Assembly: GCA_026224805.1 (NCBI GenBank) | Contig: JAMFRN010000038.1 | Location: forward strand, 1 to 41,607 | Length of the DNA stretch: 41,607 nucleotides | Reading direction: 5' to 3' | Origin: Nevskia soli | GTDB lineage: Bacteria > Pseudomonadota > Gammaproteobacteria > Nevskiales > Nevskiaceae | Shown: piece by piece, positions 16,230 through 25,008 of the stretch | Numbering within the stretch: the stretch's first letter is position 1 | Layout of the letters: each line of letters begins with the position of its first letter | Notes under the pieces: model-generated | Databases searched by the model: none | The model's input: the letters and a program-made list of their open reading frames with translations, nothing else | Told to the model about the DNA's origin: nothing | Position numbers and translations under genes: made by a program

Positions 16230-16658
16230 ATGAAGACCTTTTTTGCCACCAACGAAACCGCCAAGCGCGATTGGGTGGTGCTGGACGCCGAAGGCAAAGT
16301 CCTCGGCCGTCTCGCTACCGAAGTCGCCCGTCGCCTGCGCGGCAAGCACAAACCCGAATTCACTCCGCACGCCGATGCCGGTGACTATGTCATCGTCATC
16401 AATGCCGCCAAGGTCCGCACCACCGGCAACAAGCTCGAGGGCAAGGTGTACTGGCGCCATACCGGTCATCCGGGCGGCCTCAAGTCCACCACCCTGGGCA
16501 AGATGCAGGCGGAACATCCCGAGCGCGTCATCGAGAAAGCCGTGAAGGGCATGCTGCCCAGGGGTCCGCTGGGCTTTGCGCAGTACCGCAAGCTCAAGGT
16601 CTACGCCGGTGCGGAACATCCGCACGAAGCGCAGCAGCCCACGACCATCACTTTCTAA
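16230..16658 (+). CDS. rplM: 50S ribosomal protein L13
   Basis: 142 residues, identical in length to the usual bacterial L13. Diagnostic segments are [59 protein letters not shown], and [11 protein letters not shown] near the C-terminus. L13 is an early-assembly protein of the large subunit and binds 23S rRNA. rpsI begins 9 nt after the stop, the conserved rplM-rpsI operon. Confidence 0.99.
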   Translation: MKTFFATNETAKRDWVVLDAEGKVLGRLATEVARRLRGKHKPEFTPHADAGDYVIVINAAKVRTTGNKLEGKVYWRHTGHPGGLKSTTLGKMQAEHPERVIEKAVKGMLPRGPLGFAQYRKLKVYAGAEHPHEAQQPTTITF

Positions 16659-16667
16659 GGTTCGAAC

Positions 16668-17075
16668 ATGGCTACGCTCAAACAGCCCGCTAATCAACAG
16701 TACGGCACTGGCCGCCGCAAGACCGCCGCCGCCCGCGTTTTCATGCGTCCCGGCAAGGGCGTCATCAGCATCAACGGCAAGACCGTTGAAGCCTACTTCG
16801 GTCGCGAAACCTCCCGCATGCTGGTCCGCCAGCCGCTGGAAATCGCCGACTCGCTGGAACGCTTCGACATCAAGATCACCGTCTCCGGCGGTGGTCCGAA
16901 CGGTCAGGCCGGCGCCATCCGCCACGGCATCACCCGCGCCCTGATGAAGTACGACGAAGCGCTGCGTCCCTCGCTGCGCGCCGCCGGTCTCGTTACCCGC
17001 GACGCCCGTGAAGTCGAGCGTAAGAAGGTCGGTCTGCACAAGGCCCGCCGCGCTCCGCAGTACTCGAAGCGTTAA
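16668..17075 (+). CDS. rpsI: 30S ribosomal protein S9
   Basis: 135 residues. Diagnostic segments are [59 protein letters not shown] and the C-terminal [18 protein letters not shown], whose last Lys-Arg reaches the P-site tRNA in the ribosome. The ATG follows GGTTCGAAC, and translation is probably coupled to rplM upstream. tRNA-Gln lies 85 nt downstream with a shared terminator region. Confidence 0.99.
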   Translation: MATLKQPANQQYGTGRRKTAAARVFMRPGKGVISINGKTVEAYFGRETSRMLVRQPLEIADSLERFDIKITVSGGGPNGQAGAIRHGITRALMKYDEALRPSLRAAGLVTRDAREVERKKVGLHKARRAPQYSKR

Positions 17076-17160
17076 GAAGTTTTCCCGGCCGCGCCCGCTT
17101 CGGCGGGCGCGATCCGAACTTCACCGAGGTACCGCTGGTCTCAAGCATCACGATCTCTAC

Positions 17161-17234
17161 TGGGGGATCGTCTAATGGTAGGACAACAGTCTCTGACACT
17201 GTTTATCTAGGTTCGAGCCCTAGTCCCCCAGCCA
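17161..17234 (+). tRNA. tRNA-Gln (anticodon CUG)
   Basis: 74 nt with encoded CCA. The acceptor stem TGGGGGA pairs with TCCCCCA and the discriminator is G. The anticodon arm ACAGT-CTCTGAC-ACTGT places CTG at positions 34-36, reading CAG glutamine codons. The T arm contains GGTTCGAGCC. It is followed within about 15 nt by an intrinsic terminator. Confidence 0.96.
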
Positions 17235-17250
17235 CATTATTTGTAGAAAA

Positions 17251-17285
17251 AAAGGACTTGGAAGAAATTCCAAGTCCTTTTTATT
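17251..17285 (+). terminator. Intrinsic terminator after tRNA-Gln
   Basis: AAAGGACTTGGAA and TTCCAAGTCCTTT form a perfect 13-bp stem with a 4-nt GAAA loop followed by T-rich sequence. It closes the rplM-rpsI-tRNA unit. No gene is visible between it and 17405. Confidence 0.95.
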
Positions 17286-17405
17286 TGAGCCTCAAGGAAT
17301 TTTGGCACGCTCTGGCACAAATCCGGTGCAGGAGCATGCCGTGGCGGCTACAAAAAACCGGTACAACGCGCTACGAATACGGTCGGCGTCTTCAACGCGC
17401 CGGAT

Positions 17406-18974
17406 TCAGGTATTGGCTTTTACGGTTGTGCGCCGATGTGCATCGATCATGTTGATGATCCGTCGTGAGGAGGTGATGGCGCTTTCCTGCCAGGTGCCGA
17501 CATGGCTCAGGTAGTCGCCGGCGAAATAGAACGGCCCGTCCGGCTCATTGAGCGCTGTGTATTCGGCGGTCTGCCCCGGCTTGTAGTGTGCTGACTCGCC
17601 GAGTGAATAGGGCACCTTCGACCAGGAGATGGCCATCGGCCGTGTCAACTCCTGTCCGTGGCCGGGATGCAGGCGCTCGACCACTTCGCGGGTCAGTTCG
17701 AACTGCTTCTGCAGCGGCTTGGCGGCCATCAGCGCGCCGTTGTCGCCGCTGGTATAGGAGCCCAGGATGATGCCCTGATCCGAAAACAGGCTGGCGCTTG
17801 GATACCACACCATGTTGGTGATGCCTTTCACCCAGGAGATGCCGCCGTAGATGTTGTAGTCCGCTTCCCAGAAGCGGCGTGACTGCCAGGCGACTTTCAC
17901 CGAGTTCTGCCAGTAGATGCCTGCGATTGCTTCCTTGTGCTGCGCCGAGAAATCGGAGGGGATCTTGGTGAGCACCGGCGAGGGTATCGTGGTGATGCAG
18001 TAAGCCGCGTCGATGACGTGTTTACCGCCTGACTTCTTGTCAAGGTAACTGATACGCGCGCTATTCTCCGAACGCCGGATTTCGAGCACCTCGCATTCGA
18101 GGCGCACCACCTTGCCAAGACGTTTGGCGAAGGCGTGCGGAATCTGGTCCATGCCGCCAACCGGCTGGAACATGGTTGCCTGCTGGTCGATCAGCTCTTC
18201 AAACAACACGCCGTTCCAGAGATCGGCGTCGAGCAGAACATCGAGCGATACGGGATCCCGCGGCACGCCGACCTGGTCGCCCGCTCCCGGGCGGACTTTG
18301 TAGCCGGAGCGCGATGAACCTTTGTAGAGCTTGTCCGGCGTCAGATCGCCGTATTGCTTGAGGAAGGCCAATACGCGTTCCTTGTCATGCGCGCCCAATT
18401 CCTGGTCCAGGGCGCCGCGGTCGATCGCCTTGCCGAGCAACTCGGAGATTTCCCCACGGATATCGTTGACGGCCTGGCGCAATTCGATCGGCTTGCCGTC
18501 GTTGGCGGCCGGGTTGGAGATCTCGGCGCTGCGGCTGGTATTGATTTCGACTTCGAGAGGTACGCCGAATTCGCGGCAGTAGCCAAGCACCGTGCGATGC
18601 AGGCTGGGCAGGCGTGCCGGACCTGCATTCCAGTACAGCCCTTCGTCGAATGCGCAGGTTTGCGAGCTGCCGTCCGTCATCTCCAGCCGGGTTCCCTTGC
18701 GCACCGTCCAATTGCGCCCGCCCACGCGATCGCGTGCCTCGAGGACGACGCAGTCGTAACCGGCTTTGCCGAGCTCGTAGGCCGCCGACAAACCGGCAAT
18801 GCCGGCACCGAGAATGACCACCTTGGTTCCGTGCTTGACCCCATGCTCAAGATCCAGGCTCTGCGCCGTGGCGGCTACGGGCAACTGGCCCAGCGCCTGC
18901 ATCGATACGTAGGTGGCGCGGTAGCCGCCGACGGCGGCAATGCCGCGCAGAAAATCACGTCGGGTCTGTGTCAT
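17406..18974 (-). CDS. Tat-exported FAD-dependent amine oxidase
   Basis: 522 residues from the ATG at 18974 (an ATG three codons upstream is possible). The N-terminus TQTRRDFLRGIAAVGG carries a twin-arginine motif, so the folded flavoprotein is probably exported to the periplasm. An FAD Rossmann motif VVILGAGIAGLSAAYELGKA lies near residues 50-70 with VLEARDRVGGR after it. The C-terminal segment GPFYFAGDYLSHVGTWQESAI is the flavin-contacting region of the monoamine / L-amino-acid oxidase family. It would oxidise an amine or amino acid to an imine, releasing ammonia and hydrogen peroxide. It is the last gene of the minus-strand sugar-acid operon, 67 nt after gntK. Confidence 0.88.
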   Translation of the reverse strand: MTQTRRDFLRGIAAVGGYRATYVSMQALGQLPVAATAQSLDLEHGVKHGTKVVILGAGIAGLSAAYELGKAGYDCVVLEARDRVGGRNWTVRKGTRLEMTDGSSQTCAFDEGLYWNAGPARLPSLHRTVLGYCREFGVPLEVEINTSRSAEISNPAANDGKPIELRQAVNDIRGEISELLGKAIDRGALDQELGAHDKERVLAFLKQYGDLTPDKLYKGSSRSGYKVRPGAGDQVGVPRDPVSLDVLLDADLWNGVLFEELIDQQATMFQPVGGMDQIPHAFAKRLGKVVRLECEVLEIRRSENSARISYLDKKSGGKHVIDAAYCITTIPSPVLTKIPSDFSAQHKEAIAGIYWQNSVKVAWQSRRFWEADYNIYGGISWVKGITNMVWYPSASLFSDQGIILGSYTSGDNGALMAAKPLQKQFELTREVVERLHPGHGQELTRPMAISWSKVPYSLGESAHYKPGQTAEYTALNEPDGPFYFAGDYLSHVGTWQESAITSSRRIINMIDAHRRTTVKANT

Positions 18975-19041
18975 GTTGTGCATCCGTTTCTGTGGGAATG
19001 GAGAGGAAAAAGTCGAAGCAAGGAATTCGCACGGCGTCGCC

Positions 19042-19581
19042 TCAGTTGCCTGCGGGGCGCTCGGGCTGCGCCTGCAGGCCGAGCAGAATGTCCCGCACCT
19101 GCTGCTCGACGCTGTGGCCGATATCGATAACGATGGCGGCTTCGTCGGGTGTCGGCGTTTCGAGCGTGGCGAGCTGGCTGTCGAGCAGGCTTGGCGACAT
19201 GAAATGGCCGGAACGCTGCTGCAGCCTCTGCGCCAGCAAAGCGCGATCGCCGTGCAGGTACACCAGGCGCAAATCGTTTTGCGCCCCGATCAGCTGCTGC
19301 CGATAGCGGTGCTTCAGCGCCGAGCAGGCGATTACGCCCTTGAGCTTCTGTACCTGCCACCGCTGGAGCATCTGCGCCACTGCCGCGAGCCACGGCGTAC
19401 GGTCGGCATCGTCGAGCTCCTCGCCACGAGCCATCTTGACGACATTGGCGGGCGGATGCAGGCTGTCGGCATCCTGAAAGTGCCAGCCAAGACGCTGCGC
19501 CACGGCGGCGCCGACGGTGGATTTGCCGCTGCCGGAAACACCCATGATCAGCAGCGCGGACGGAACATCGGCCTTGGACAT
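19042..19581 (-). CDS. gntK: Gluconokinase
   Basis: 179 residues. The Walker A motif GVSGSGKST lies near residues 15-23. The typical gluconokinase stretch DADSLHPPANVVKMARG follows, then LDDADRTPWL, VIACSALKHRYRQQL, and VYLHGDRALLAQRLQQRSGHFMS. It phosphorylates D-gluconate to 6-phosphogluconate, the entry to the Entner-Doudoroff or pentose phosphate route. The ATG at 19581 lacks a clear ribosome binding site and lies 22 nt after the previous stop, so coupling is likely. With idnO and idnD nearby it completes an L-idonate to 6-phosphogluconate path. Confidence 0.95.
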   Translation of the reverse strand: MSKADVPSALLIMGVSGSGKSTVGAAVAQRLGWHFQDADSLHPPANVVKMARGEELDDADRTPWLAAVAQMLQRWQVQKLKGVIACSALKHRYRQQLIGAQNDLRLVYLHGDRALLAQRLQQRSGHFMSPSLLDSQLATLETPTPDEAAIVIDIGHSVEQQVRDILLGLQAQPERPAGN

Positions 19582-19603
19582 GGCTGCGGAGCGTCCGCCG
19601 GCT

Positions 19604-20383
19604 TCAAGCGGATGGCGCGGCGGTGGCCGACTTCCAGGCTTCGTATTCGCGCAATACGGCCGCGCTCGGCGGATAAGTGCCTTCGATCGGTGCGCCAGCC
19701 TTGATGCGTTCGAGGATGTACTCCTCCAGCTTCTCCTGTTCGATGGCCAGATCGGCGATGTGCCCGGCAAGATGACGCGGAATGCAGACGGCGCCGTTGG
19801 CGTCGCCGACGATGATGTCGCCGGGGAATACCGCTACGCCGTTGAAGCCGATCGGCGTGTCCTGGTCGATGATCATGATCTGCGCGAACGACGATACCGG
19901 CGCCGAGCCAGCGCATACCACCGGAAACGGCATGGAGCTGATGAAATGCGCATCGGAAACGCCGGTATCCAGTACCGCGGCGGCGACGCCGCGCGTCATC
20001 AGCGAGGTGCTCATGATGTCGCCCATCAGGGCGACCTGCGGGTGGCAGCCGGTGCCGCAGACGACCACGGCCCCGGCCGGCGCGGCGTCGAAGGTGCGGC
20101 GATTGCGGCTGGGCATCTCGCCGCTGGCGATTGCGTTGCGCAAATCCTCGCGGATCGGAATCGCCCGGATGGTCCAGGCCGCGCCGCAGAACCTGGCGGC
20201 GTTGACATTGAGCGGCTTCACGCCGGGCAGGAAGCGCGTGTGGAAACCCTCCTTGAACAGCACCGCCGATAGGGTGGGCACGGCAACCGAAAGCAGTTTC
20301 TCCTTTAGTGCGCCCGGGATCGCGGCATAAGCGGCGGAGGCCAGGTCGCCAAGCGGCGGCAGGGAAGTATGGTCAGTGCCCAT
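19604..20383 (-). CDS. RraA-like / 4-hydroxy-4-methyl-2-oxoglutarate aldolase-like protein
   Basis: 259 residues, including the RraA fold core: LMGDIMSTSLMTRGVAAAVL, then LDTGVSDAHF and FPVVCAGSAPVSS, and PGDIIVGDANGAVCIPRHLA. Members that act as HMG/CHA aldolases bind divalent metal at the Asp and phosphate or carboxylate through an Arg in the DGxxRD motif. Here the segment reads DTGVSD, so the Arg is Ser (about residue 143) while the Asp (144) is kept. Activity may therefore differ from known aldolases. Possible roles are a retro-aldolase or decarboxylase on a keto-acid. It sits in the sugar-acid operon between an SDR and gntK. Confidence 0.82.
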   Translation of the reverse strand: MGTDHTSLPPLGDLASAAYAAIPGALKEKLLSVAVPTLSAVLFKEGFHTRFLPGVKPLNVNAARFCGAAWTIRAIPIREDLRNAIASGEMPSRNRRTFDAAPAGAVVVCGTGCHPQVALMGDIMSTSLMTRGVAAAVLDTGVSDAHFISSMPFPVVCAGSAPVSSFAQIMIIDQDTPIGFNGVAVFPGDIIVGDANGAVCIPRHLAGHIADLAIEQEKLEEYILERIKAGAPIEGTYPPSAAVLREYEAWKSATAAPSA

Positions 20384-20482
20384 TTTGTGTAATCCTCAGG
20401 AGAATCGTGCTGTGGAAAGATGCGCAGTACGCATTGTGTAAAGATCGGGTGCGGATATACGGTGCGGACCAGGATTCACGTT

Positions 20483-21241
20483 TCAGCCGCGGCCGATGTA
20501 CGGCATCTTGGTCGCCATCAGTGTCAGGAACTGCACATTGGTGTCGAGCGGCAGCCCGGCCATGTACACCACGGTGCGGGCGACGTGCTCGACGTCGATG
20601 GTCGGCTCGACCGCGGTTGCGCCGTTGGCCTGCTCGATGCCGATGAGCTGCTTGTCGACCATGCTGGTATGGGCGTTTCCGATATCGATCTGGCTGCAGG
20701 CGATGTCGTGCTTGCGGCCATCGAGCGCGCTGGACTTGGTCAGTCCGGTAATGGCGTGCTTGGCCGCGGTATAGGGTGCCGAATTCGGGCGCGGCGCATG
20801 TGCGGAGATCGAGCCATTGTTGATGATGCGGCCGCCTCGCGGTTGCTGGCTCTTCATCAGGCGAAAGGCCTGCTGGGTACAGAGAAATGCGCCGGTCAGG
20901 TTGACGTCGAGCACCGATCGCCACTGCTCGTAGCTGAGGTCTTCCAGCGCCACGCCCGGCACATTGAACCCGGCATTGTTGAATAACAGGTCGACACGCC
21001 CGTGGCGTTCGCGCACGGCATCGAACAGTTCGGCGACCGATGCCGGGTTGCAGACATCGGTGACCACCAGCTGGCACCGATCGGCATGCGCGCCGGCCGC
21101 GGCGACAGTGCCGGCGAGCGCGTCATGTCTGCGGCCGGCCAGTGCGACCGCATAGCCTTCGCGGAGCAGGGCGAGGGCGACGTGCCGGCCGATGCCGCTG
21201 CCGGCACCAGTGACGATTGCGCTGCGTGCAGATGTGCTCAT
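20483..21241 (-). CDS. Short-chain dehydrogenase/reductase, substrate unknown
   Basis: 252 residues with [12 protein letters not shown] (cofactor loop), NNAG, a Ser in NNGSISA and the catalytic YTAAK motif. All catalytic residues of a classical SDR are present, so it should be an active NAD(P)-dependent oxidoreductase. It lies between idnO (57 nt upstream) and the RraA-like gene (99 nt downstream) in a five-gene minus-strand operon. A role in oxidising or reducing a sugar-acid intermediate is inferred from this context. Confidence 0.88.
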   Translation of the reverse strand: MSTSARSAIVTGAGSGIGRHVALALLREGYAVALAGRRHDALAGTVAAAGAHADRCQLVVTDVCNPASVAELFDAVRERHGRVDLLFNNAGFNVPGVALEDLSYEQWRSVLDVNLTGAFLCTQQAFRLMKSQQPRGGRIINNGSISAHAPRPNSAPYTAAKHAITGLTKSSALDGRKHDIACSQIDIGNAHTSMVDKQLIGIEQANGATAVEPTIDVEHVARTVVYMAGLPLDTNVQFLTLMATKMPYIGRG

Positions 21242-21298
21242 CGAAATTCCGTTCGGTTGAAGGTGTCCGGCCGGCAGGCGCGCCGGCGCGAGCCTTGG

Positions 21299-22060
21299 TT
21301 AGACGACGCTGGTCAGGCCGCCGTCGACATAGAGAATCTGCCCGTTGACGAAATCGGCGGCGCGCGAGGCGAGGAACACACAGGCGCCGCCGAGTTCCTC
21401 CACTTTTCCCCAGCGGCCGGCCGGAGTGCGCTTGCACAGCCAGTTCGAGAAATCCGGGTTTTCGACCAGCGGCCGGGTCAGCTCGGTGACGAAGTATCCG
21501 GGAGCGAGCCCGTTGATCTGCAGGCCATGGGGAGCCCAGTCGGCGCACATGCCCTTGGTCAGCATCTTTACCGCGCCCTTGGTGGCCGCATAGGGAGCGA
21601 TGCCGGGACGTCCGAGTTCGCTCTGTACCGAGCAGATGTTGATGATCTTGCCGCGACGGCGCGAGATCATCCCTCGTGCCACGGCTTGTGAAACCAGGAA
21701 CACGCTATCGAGGTTGGTTTTCACCAGCCTGTGCCAGTCCGCTTGCGCAAAGTCCTCAAGCGGCGCCCGGTGCTGGATGCCGGCGCAGTTGACGAGGATA
21801 TCGATGGCCCCGATCTGCGCTTCGATGCCGGCAATGCCGGCTGTTACCTGAGTTGCGTCCGTCACATCGAATTCCGCCGCGTGCGCAGCATGACCCGCCG
21901 CGGCGAGCCGGTGAACGGCGATATCGAGCTTGGCGCGGCTGCGGCCATTGAGTATGACGCCTGCTCCGGCCGAGGCCAGGGCCCAGGCGAGTGCCAGGCC
22001 AATTCCCTGGCTGGACCCTGTAATCAGGGCCGTTTTGCGGCTTAGATCAAACAATTTCAA
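21299..22060 (-). CDS. idnO: 5-keto-D-gluconate 5-reductase (gluconate 5-dehydrogenase), IdnO type
   Basis: 253 residues if started at TTG 22060, which is preceded by AAGGTGAGGA at 5 nt and gives MKLFDLSRKTALITGSSQGI, aligning with the IdnO N-terminus. A GTG start a few codons upstream is a weaker option. Motifs: TGSSQGIG, VNCAG, YAATK. Specific IdnO-like stretches include GKIINICSVQSELGRPGI, APYAATKGAVKMLTKGMC, NGLAPGYFVTELTRPLVEN and WLCKRTPAGRWG. It converts 5-keto-D-gluconate to D-gluconate with NAD(P)H. It is the first gene of the minus-strand operon and divergent from the 2-hydroxyacid dehydrogenase gene. Confidence 0.92.
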   Translation of the reverse strand: MKLFDLSRKTALITGSSQGIGLALAWALASAGAGVILNGRSRAKLDIAVHRLAAAGHAAHAAEFDVTDATQVTAGIAGIEAQIGAIDILVNCAGIQHRAPLEDFAQADWHRLVKTNLDSVFLVSQAVARGMISRRRGKIINICSVQSELGRPGIAPYAATKGAVKMLTKGMCADWAPHGLQINGLAPGYFVTELTRPLVENPDFSNWLCKRTPAGRWGKVEELGGACVFLASRAADFVNGQILYVDGGLTSVV

Positions 22061-22120
22061 GAAAATCCTCACCTTAGGCGCCGAGCGGGTCCGAGGCTGG
22101 CCCCGGTTGAACTGAAGTCG

Positions 22121-22135
22121 TTCTATAATAACGAA
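22121..22135 (+). promoter_or_regulatory. Candidate operator TTC-N9-GAA overlapping a -10 box (divergent promoter)
   Basis: TTC-TATAATAAC-GAA. The TATAAT inside (22124-22129) is a perfect -10 hexamer about 30 nt before the 2-hydroxyacid dehydrogenase start. No good -35 is seen at 17 nt. The same pattern, TTC-TATAATANN-GAA, recurs before the TonB receptor at 25818. An operator for the nearby IclR regulator is the simplest explanation but is unproven. Confidence 0.5.
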
Positions 22136-22158
22136 TACTCTATCGCTATGAGGGAACG

Positions 22159-23100
22159 ATGCGCAAGCCTGAGGTTCTGTTGACGGGTACCTATATCGAG
22201 GAAGAGATGGCGATCCTGGAGCGCCAATTCGTCGTGCACCGTCTATGGGAAGCAAGCGATGCGCCAGAGTTCCTCGCGGAAGTCGGACCGCGTATTCGCG
22301 CCATTGCCACTCGCGGTGATCTTGGCGCCGATGCCGCGCTGATGCGCGAGCTGCCGAATCTGGAGATCGTGGTGTGTTTTGGTGTCGGCGTCGACGCAAT
22401 CGACCTGGAGCATGCGCGGGCGCGCGGCATCCGCGTCACCAATACTCCCGACGTACTGACCGCCGATGTCGCCGATATGGGCATGGCCTTGCTGCTGGCG
22501 ACCGCACGGCGCATTCCCGCCGGCGACCACCATGTGCGCAGCGGTGCCTGGATCCAGGCGCCGATGCCTTTGACCACTTCGATCAGCGGCAAGCATCTGG
22601 GCATTTTAGGACTCGGCCGCGTCGGCCAGGCGGTGGCGCGTCGCGCGGCCGGCTTCGACATGCGGGTGTCCTACTGCAATCCACGGCCGCGCCAGGGAAT
22701 TGCGCTGCCCTGGTATCCCGATGCGGTTTCGCTTGCCGCCGAAGTCGACTTCCTGATGGTCTGCGCCTCCGCCGACGCGAGCATGCGGGGCCTGGTCAAT
22801 GCACCGGTGCTCGACGCCCTGGGCCCCAAGGGTACGCTGATCAATATCGCGCGCGGTCTGATCGTCGACGAGGCGGCGCTGCTGCAGGCCTTGCGGACGC
22901 GGAGCATTGCCGCCGCCGGCCTCGACGTATTTCTCAACGAGCCGGGCATCGATCCGGCTTTCATCGAACTCGACAACGTGGTGCTGCAGCCGCACAACGC
23001 CAGCGGCACCGTCGAGACGCGCTCGGCCATCGGCCGCCTGATGCGCGAAAACCTCCTCGCCCATTTTTCCGGGCAGGATCTGCCCACTCCCGTGATCTGA
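22159..23100 (+). CDS. D-isomer-specific 2-hydroxyacid dehydrogenase (2-ketogluconate / glyoxylate reductase-like)
   Basis: 313 residues. The nucleotide fold motif GILGLGRVGQAVARRAAGFD lies near residues 149-168. The catalytic triad of the family is visible: Arg in INIARG, Glu in FLNEPGID, and His in LQPHNASGT. The protein is of the hydroxypyruvate/glyoxylate/2-ketogluconate reductase type. It would reduce a 2-keto acid, such as 2-ketogluconate, to the hydroxy acid with NAD(P)H. It precedes idnD by 20 nt and has its own -10/operator upstream, so the two form one operon divergent from idnO. Confidence 0.88.
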   Translation: MRKPEVLLTGTYIEEEMAILERQFVVHRLWEASDAPEFLAEVGPRIRAIATRGDLGADAALMRELPNLEIVVCFGVGVDAIDLEHARARGIRVTNTPDVLTADVADMGMALLLATARRIPAGDHHVRSGAWIQAPMPLTTSISGKHLGILGLGRVGQAVARRAAGFDMRVSYCNPRPRQGIALPWYPDAVSLAAEVDFLMVCASADASMRGLVNAPVLDALGPKGTLINIARGLIVDEAALLQALRTRSIAAAGLDVFLNEPGIDPAFIELDNVVLQPHNASGTVETRSAIGRLMRENLLAHFSGQDLPTPVI

Positions 23101-23120
23101 AGCCTGCCCAGGGATTTCCC

Positions 23121-24152
23121 ATGAAAGTCGCCATGATCCATGCCCCGTTCGATGTGCGGGTGGAAGAACAGGAAGTCCCGGCTCTTGGCCCGCAGGATGT
23201 CAGTGTGCGTGTGCATGCCGGCGGGATTTGCGGTTCGGATCTGCACTATTTTCAGCACGGGGGCTTTGGCACGGTGCGTCTGCGCGAGCCGATGATCCTG
23301 GGCCATGAGGTGGCTGGCGTGGTCGCGGCAGTCGGCGTTGCGGTGACTGCCGTGGCACCCGGCGACCACGTTGCCGTCAATCCCAGCCTGCCTTGTGCTC
23401 AGTGCCGGTATTGCCTAGAAGGCATGCCGAACCAGTGCCTCGACATGCGTTTCTACGGTAGCGCCATGCGCATGCCGCATGTGCAGGGCGCTTTTCGCGA
23501 AGTGCTGGTGTGCAAGGAGTCGCAGCTGGTCGTGGTGCCGAAAGACCTGCCCTTGAGCAGCGCCGCCTTCGCCGAGCCGCTGGCGGTGTGCCTGCATGCC
23601 GGCCGCCAGGCCGGGACGCTGCTGGGCAAGCGCGTACTGGTCAGCGGGGTCGGTCCGATTGGCGCGCTGGCGATTCTGACGGCTCGCCACGCCGGAGCCA
23701 GCGAGATCGTCGCGACGGATCTGCTGGCCGAGCCATTGGCGCTGGTCGCCCGCATTGGCGCCGATCGCACCATCAATCTGCGCGAGACGCCGGATGCGCT
23801 GCAGGCCTACAGCAAGGACAAAGGTTATTTCGACGTGGTGCTGGAAGCCAGCGGCAGCGCCGCCGGGCTGAACTCAGCAATCCAGGTGGTGCGTGCCGGC
23901 GGCACCATCGTGCAGATCGGCCTCGGCGGCGAGTTGAGCATCCCGGTCAACATGCTGGTATCCAAGGAAGTGTCCTTGCGCGGCAGCTTCCGCTTTCACC
24001 ACGAATTCGCCTGGGCGACGAATTTCATCGCCAGCGGTGCGATCGACGTGCGGCCGCTATTGACCGAGGTGATCCCGCTGGCCGAGGCCTCACGCGCCTT
24101 CGAGCTCGCGGGGGATCGCAGGCTTGCGATGAAGGTCCAGCTGGCCTTCTGA
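23121..24152 (+). CDS. idnD: L-idonate 5-dehydrogenase, IdnD type
   Basis: 343 residues, the same length as E. coli IdnD. This is a zinc-dependent medium-chain dehydrogenase: GGICGSDLHYFQHGGFG with the catalytic Cys, ILGHEVAG, and a structural zinc cluster CAQCRYCLEGMPNQC. The fingerprint NQCLDMRFYGSAMRMPHVQG with AFRE after it is IdnD-like, and VSGVGPIGALAILTARHAGA is the NAD(P) loop. It oxidises L-idonate to 5-keto-D-gluconate, the substrate of the IdnO-like enzyme encoded divergently. AGGGAT precedes the ATG. The gene converges on the iclR-type regulator. Confidence 0.92.
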   Translation: MKVAMIHAPFDVRVEEQEVPALGPQDVSVRVHAGGICGSDLHYFQHGGFGTVRLREPMILGHEVAGVVAAVGVAVTAVAPGDHVAVNPSLPCAQCRYCLEGMPNQCLDMRFYGSAMRMPHVQGAFREVLVCKESQLVVVPKDLPLSSAAFAEPLAVCLHAGRQAGTLLGKRVLVSGVGPIGALAILTARHAGASEIVATDLLAEPLALVARIGADRTINLRETPDALQAYSKDKGYFDVVLEASGSAAGLNSAIQVVRAGGTIVQIGLGGELSIPVNMLVSKEVSLRGSFRFHHEFAWATNFIASGAIDVRPLLTEVIPLAEASRAFELAGDRRLAMKVQLAF

Positions 24153-24171
24153 GATGGCATCGCGGCCGCGC

Positions 24172-24204
24172 GCAGTGTCCGCTAGGCGGGGCCGCGGACG
24201 CTGC
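24172..24204. terminator. Hairpin between convergent idnD and the IclR gene
   Basis: GCAGTGTCCGC (24172-24182) pairs with GCGGACGCTGC (24194-24204) with one mismatch and an 11-nt loop. It overlaps the end of the regulator gene. There is no T-run, so terminator function is tentative. Confidence 0.4.
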
Positions 24205-24994
24205 CCGGACCGTTTTGCGGCAGCGGCAGGCTGAGCCCGATCGGCAGGCGCGGTGTGACCAGCTCGCGCGCGGCCGTCACCAGCTGGGTGATGCGCGAGC
24301 GGTTCATGCGGTCGTAAGGCGCCGTGATGCTGATGGCGAATACCGGGAAACCGTTACGCAGAATGGGCATGGCAAGGCAGCTCACACCTTCCTGGCCCTC
24401 CTGGTTCTCCAGCGCATAGCCGCGCAGGCGCGTGATCTGCATCTCGGCCCAGACATCATGGTGGCTGGTGATCGTATGCGGCGTACGGTGCGGGATTTCG
24501 GCGCCGAATTTGGCCAGATAGTTGTCGTAATCCTTATAGCTGAAGGCGATGATGGCGCGTCCCAATGCCGTGGTGACGGCGGCGCCGCGCATGCCCACCG
24601 CGGACCAGACGCGGATCGACTGTTCCGGTTCGACCTTGTCCATGTAAACGATGTCCTGGCCGTCGAGGATGCCGAGATGGCATAACTCGTTTACCGAGGT
24701 GCAAAGCTCCTTGAGGATCGGATGAAACAGCGTGAGCAGACGGCCTTCACTCAAGTAGTTGTTGGCCAGGCGCAGCAGGCTGGGGCCCAGCTGATAGTTG
24801 CCGGTTTCCCCGTCCTGAACCACGAAGCCGCGGTAACGCAGAGCTGCCAGGGTGCGGTGCAGGGAATTTTTCTTGAGGCCCAAAACGGTAGCCAGTGCGC
24901 CCAGCTGTAAGCCATCGCCTCCGGCATTGCTGAGGCAATCCAGGGCCAACAATGCCTTGTCGACACTTTCCATGGGTGAATTTGCTTCAGACAT
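24182..24994 (-). CDS. IclR-family transcriptional regulator
   Basis: 270 residues. The N-terminal winged helix spans about residues 8-70: VDKALLALDCLSNAG, LGALATVLGLKKNSLHRTLA and ALRYRGFVVQ. The effector domain follows, with LCTSVNELCHLGILDGQDIV, RVWSAVGMRGAAVTTALGRA and GVSCLAMPILRNGFPVFAIS. IclR proteins are homotetrameric repressors or activators of carbon-source genes that respond to small acids. Its position between the idn-type genes and the TonB receptor makes it the probable regulator of both. A short palindrome, AGAA-ACG-TTCT, lies directly before its start (24998-25008) and might allow autoregulation. Confidence 0.92.
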   Translation of the reverse strand: MSEANSPMESVDKALLALDCLSNAGGDGLQLGALATVLGLKKNSLHRTLAALRYRGFVVQDGETGNYQLGPSLLRLANNYLSEGRLLTLFHPILKELCTSVNELCHLGILDGQDIVYMDKVEPEQSIRVWSAVGMRGAAVTTALGRAIIAFSYKDYDNYLAKFGAEIPHRTPHTITSHHDVWAEMQITRLRGYALENQEGQEGVSCLAMPILRNGFPVFAISITAPYDRMNRSRITQLVTAARELVTPRLPIGLSLPLPQNGPGSVRGPA

Positions 24995-25008
24995 GTAGAA
25001 ACGTTCTC

